Below, in pieces: positions 51,897 through 51,936 of a stretch of DNA of 51,936 nt (within the stretch, counting starts at the first letter, position 1; the number at the start of each line of letters is the position of its first letter). The translations under genes and the position numbers were made by a program. The notes under the pieces were generated by a model. That model searched no databases. It had not been told where the DNA came from and saw nothing but the letters and a program-made list of their open reading frames with translations. The stretch is from Filomicrobium sp. Lineage in GTDB: Bacteria; Pseudomonadota; Alphaproteobacteria; Rhizobiales; Hyphomicrobiaceae. The stretch spans positions 33,157 to 85,092 of the forward strand of contig NZGY01000087.1 in the NCBI GenBank assembly GCA_002689605.1. The letters are read 5' to 3'.

Positions 51897-51936
51897 CTGC
51901 TAGGCATCTGATTGATCGAATTAGTAGGACCACAGG

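Noticed and set aside
1-51936. CRISPR arrays, insertion sequences, prophage, rRNA or tRNA genes
   Set aside because: Reading both strands I saw no regularly spaced repeats, transposase or integrase genes, or tRNA-like cloverleaf sequences.

Overview
The window is chromosomal DNA from an alphaproteobacterium, most likely of the Hyphomicrobiales (Rhizobiales) type. The evidence is gene order: phoH-ybeY-corC-lnt-(XRE regulator)-metK-trmB, then rimP-nusA-ylxR-infB-rbfA-truB-rpsO-pnp, then a rhizobial-type irr divergent from fabA-fabB and near fabI. It also carries phaR/phaA/phaC and an alaC-hom-glpX string. I cannot name a genus. I see no insertion sequences, phage genes, CRISPR arrays, rRNA or tRNA genes.

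Layout. 1-6.7 kb: RNA and envelope housekeeping (phoH end, ybeY, corC, lnt), an XRE regulator, metK and trmB. 6.7-18.3 kb: the transcription/translation operon, opened by an attenuator-like terminator before rimP and containing an extra alpha/beta hydrolase between infB and rbfA; rpsO and pnp follow with structured leaders. 18.4-22.0 kb: fatty-acid synthesis (fabI, fabB, fabA) and the iron regulator irr. 22.1-28.7 kb: an SH3-domain exported protein, a D-2-hydroxyacid dehydrogenase, an agmatinase-family enzyme, a MoeB-like adenylyltransferase, cysK, dut and coaBC. 28.9-31.5 kb: a DUF1127 protein and the polyhydroxybutyrate (PHB) pair phaR/phaA.

31.5-38.6 kb is the accessory part: a large NYN-domain protein, a DUF985 cupin, an NTF2/SnoaL-like protein, an M24-fold protein that has lost every canonical metal ligand, two SDR enzymes (one apparently starting at ATA), and an exported EndoU-like protein. 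38.8-44.7 kb: a beta-keto-acid cleavage enzyme with a two-subunit 3-oxoacid CoA-transferase, then glpX, hom and alaC. 45-51.9 kb: phaC, metY, a small glycine-rich membrane protein, a di-heme peroxidase, a CoA-binding protein, a VOC protein and a crotonase that lacks both usual catalytic glutamates.

Two themes stand out. First, acetoacetate/acetyl-CoA/PHB flux: the cleavage enzyme, ScoAB, PhaA, PhaC and PhaR together could channel beta-keto acids into acetyl-CoA or PHB. Second, RNA metabolism: PhoH, YbeY, NusA, PNPase, RimP, RbfA, TruB, TrmB, YlxR, a DUF1127 protein, an NYN-domain protein and an EndoU-like protein. The most unusual items are the ligand-less M24 protein and its neighbours, the NYN protein, and the exported EndoU-like protein. 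All functions are read from sequence by eye; no database search was run.
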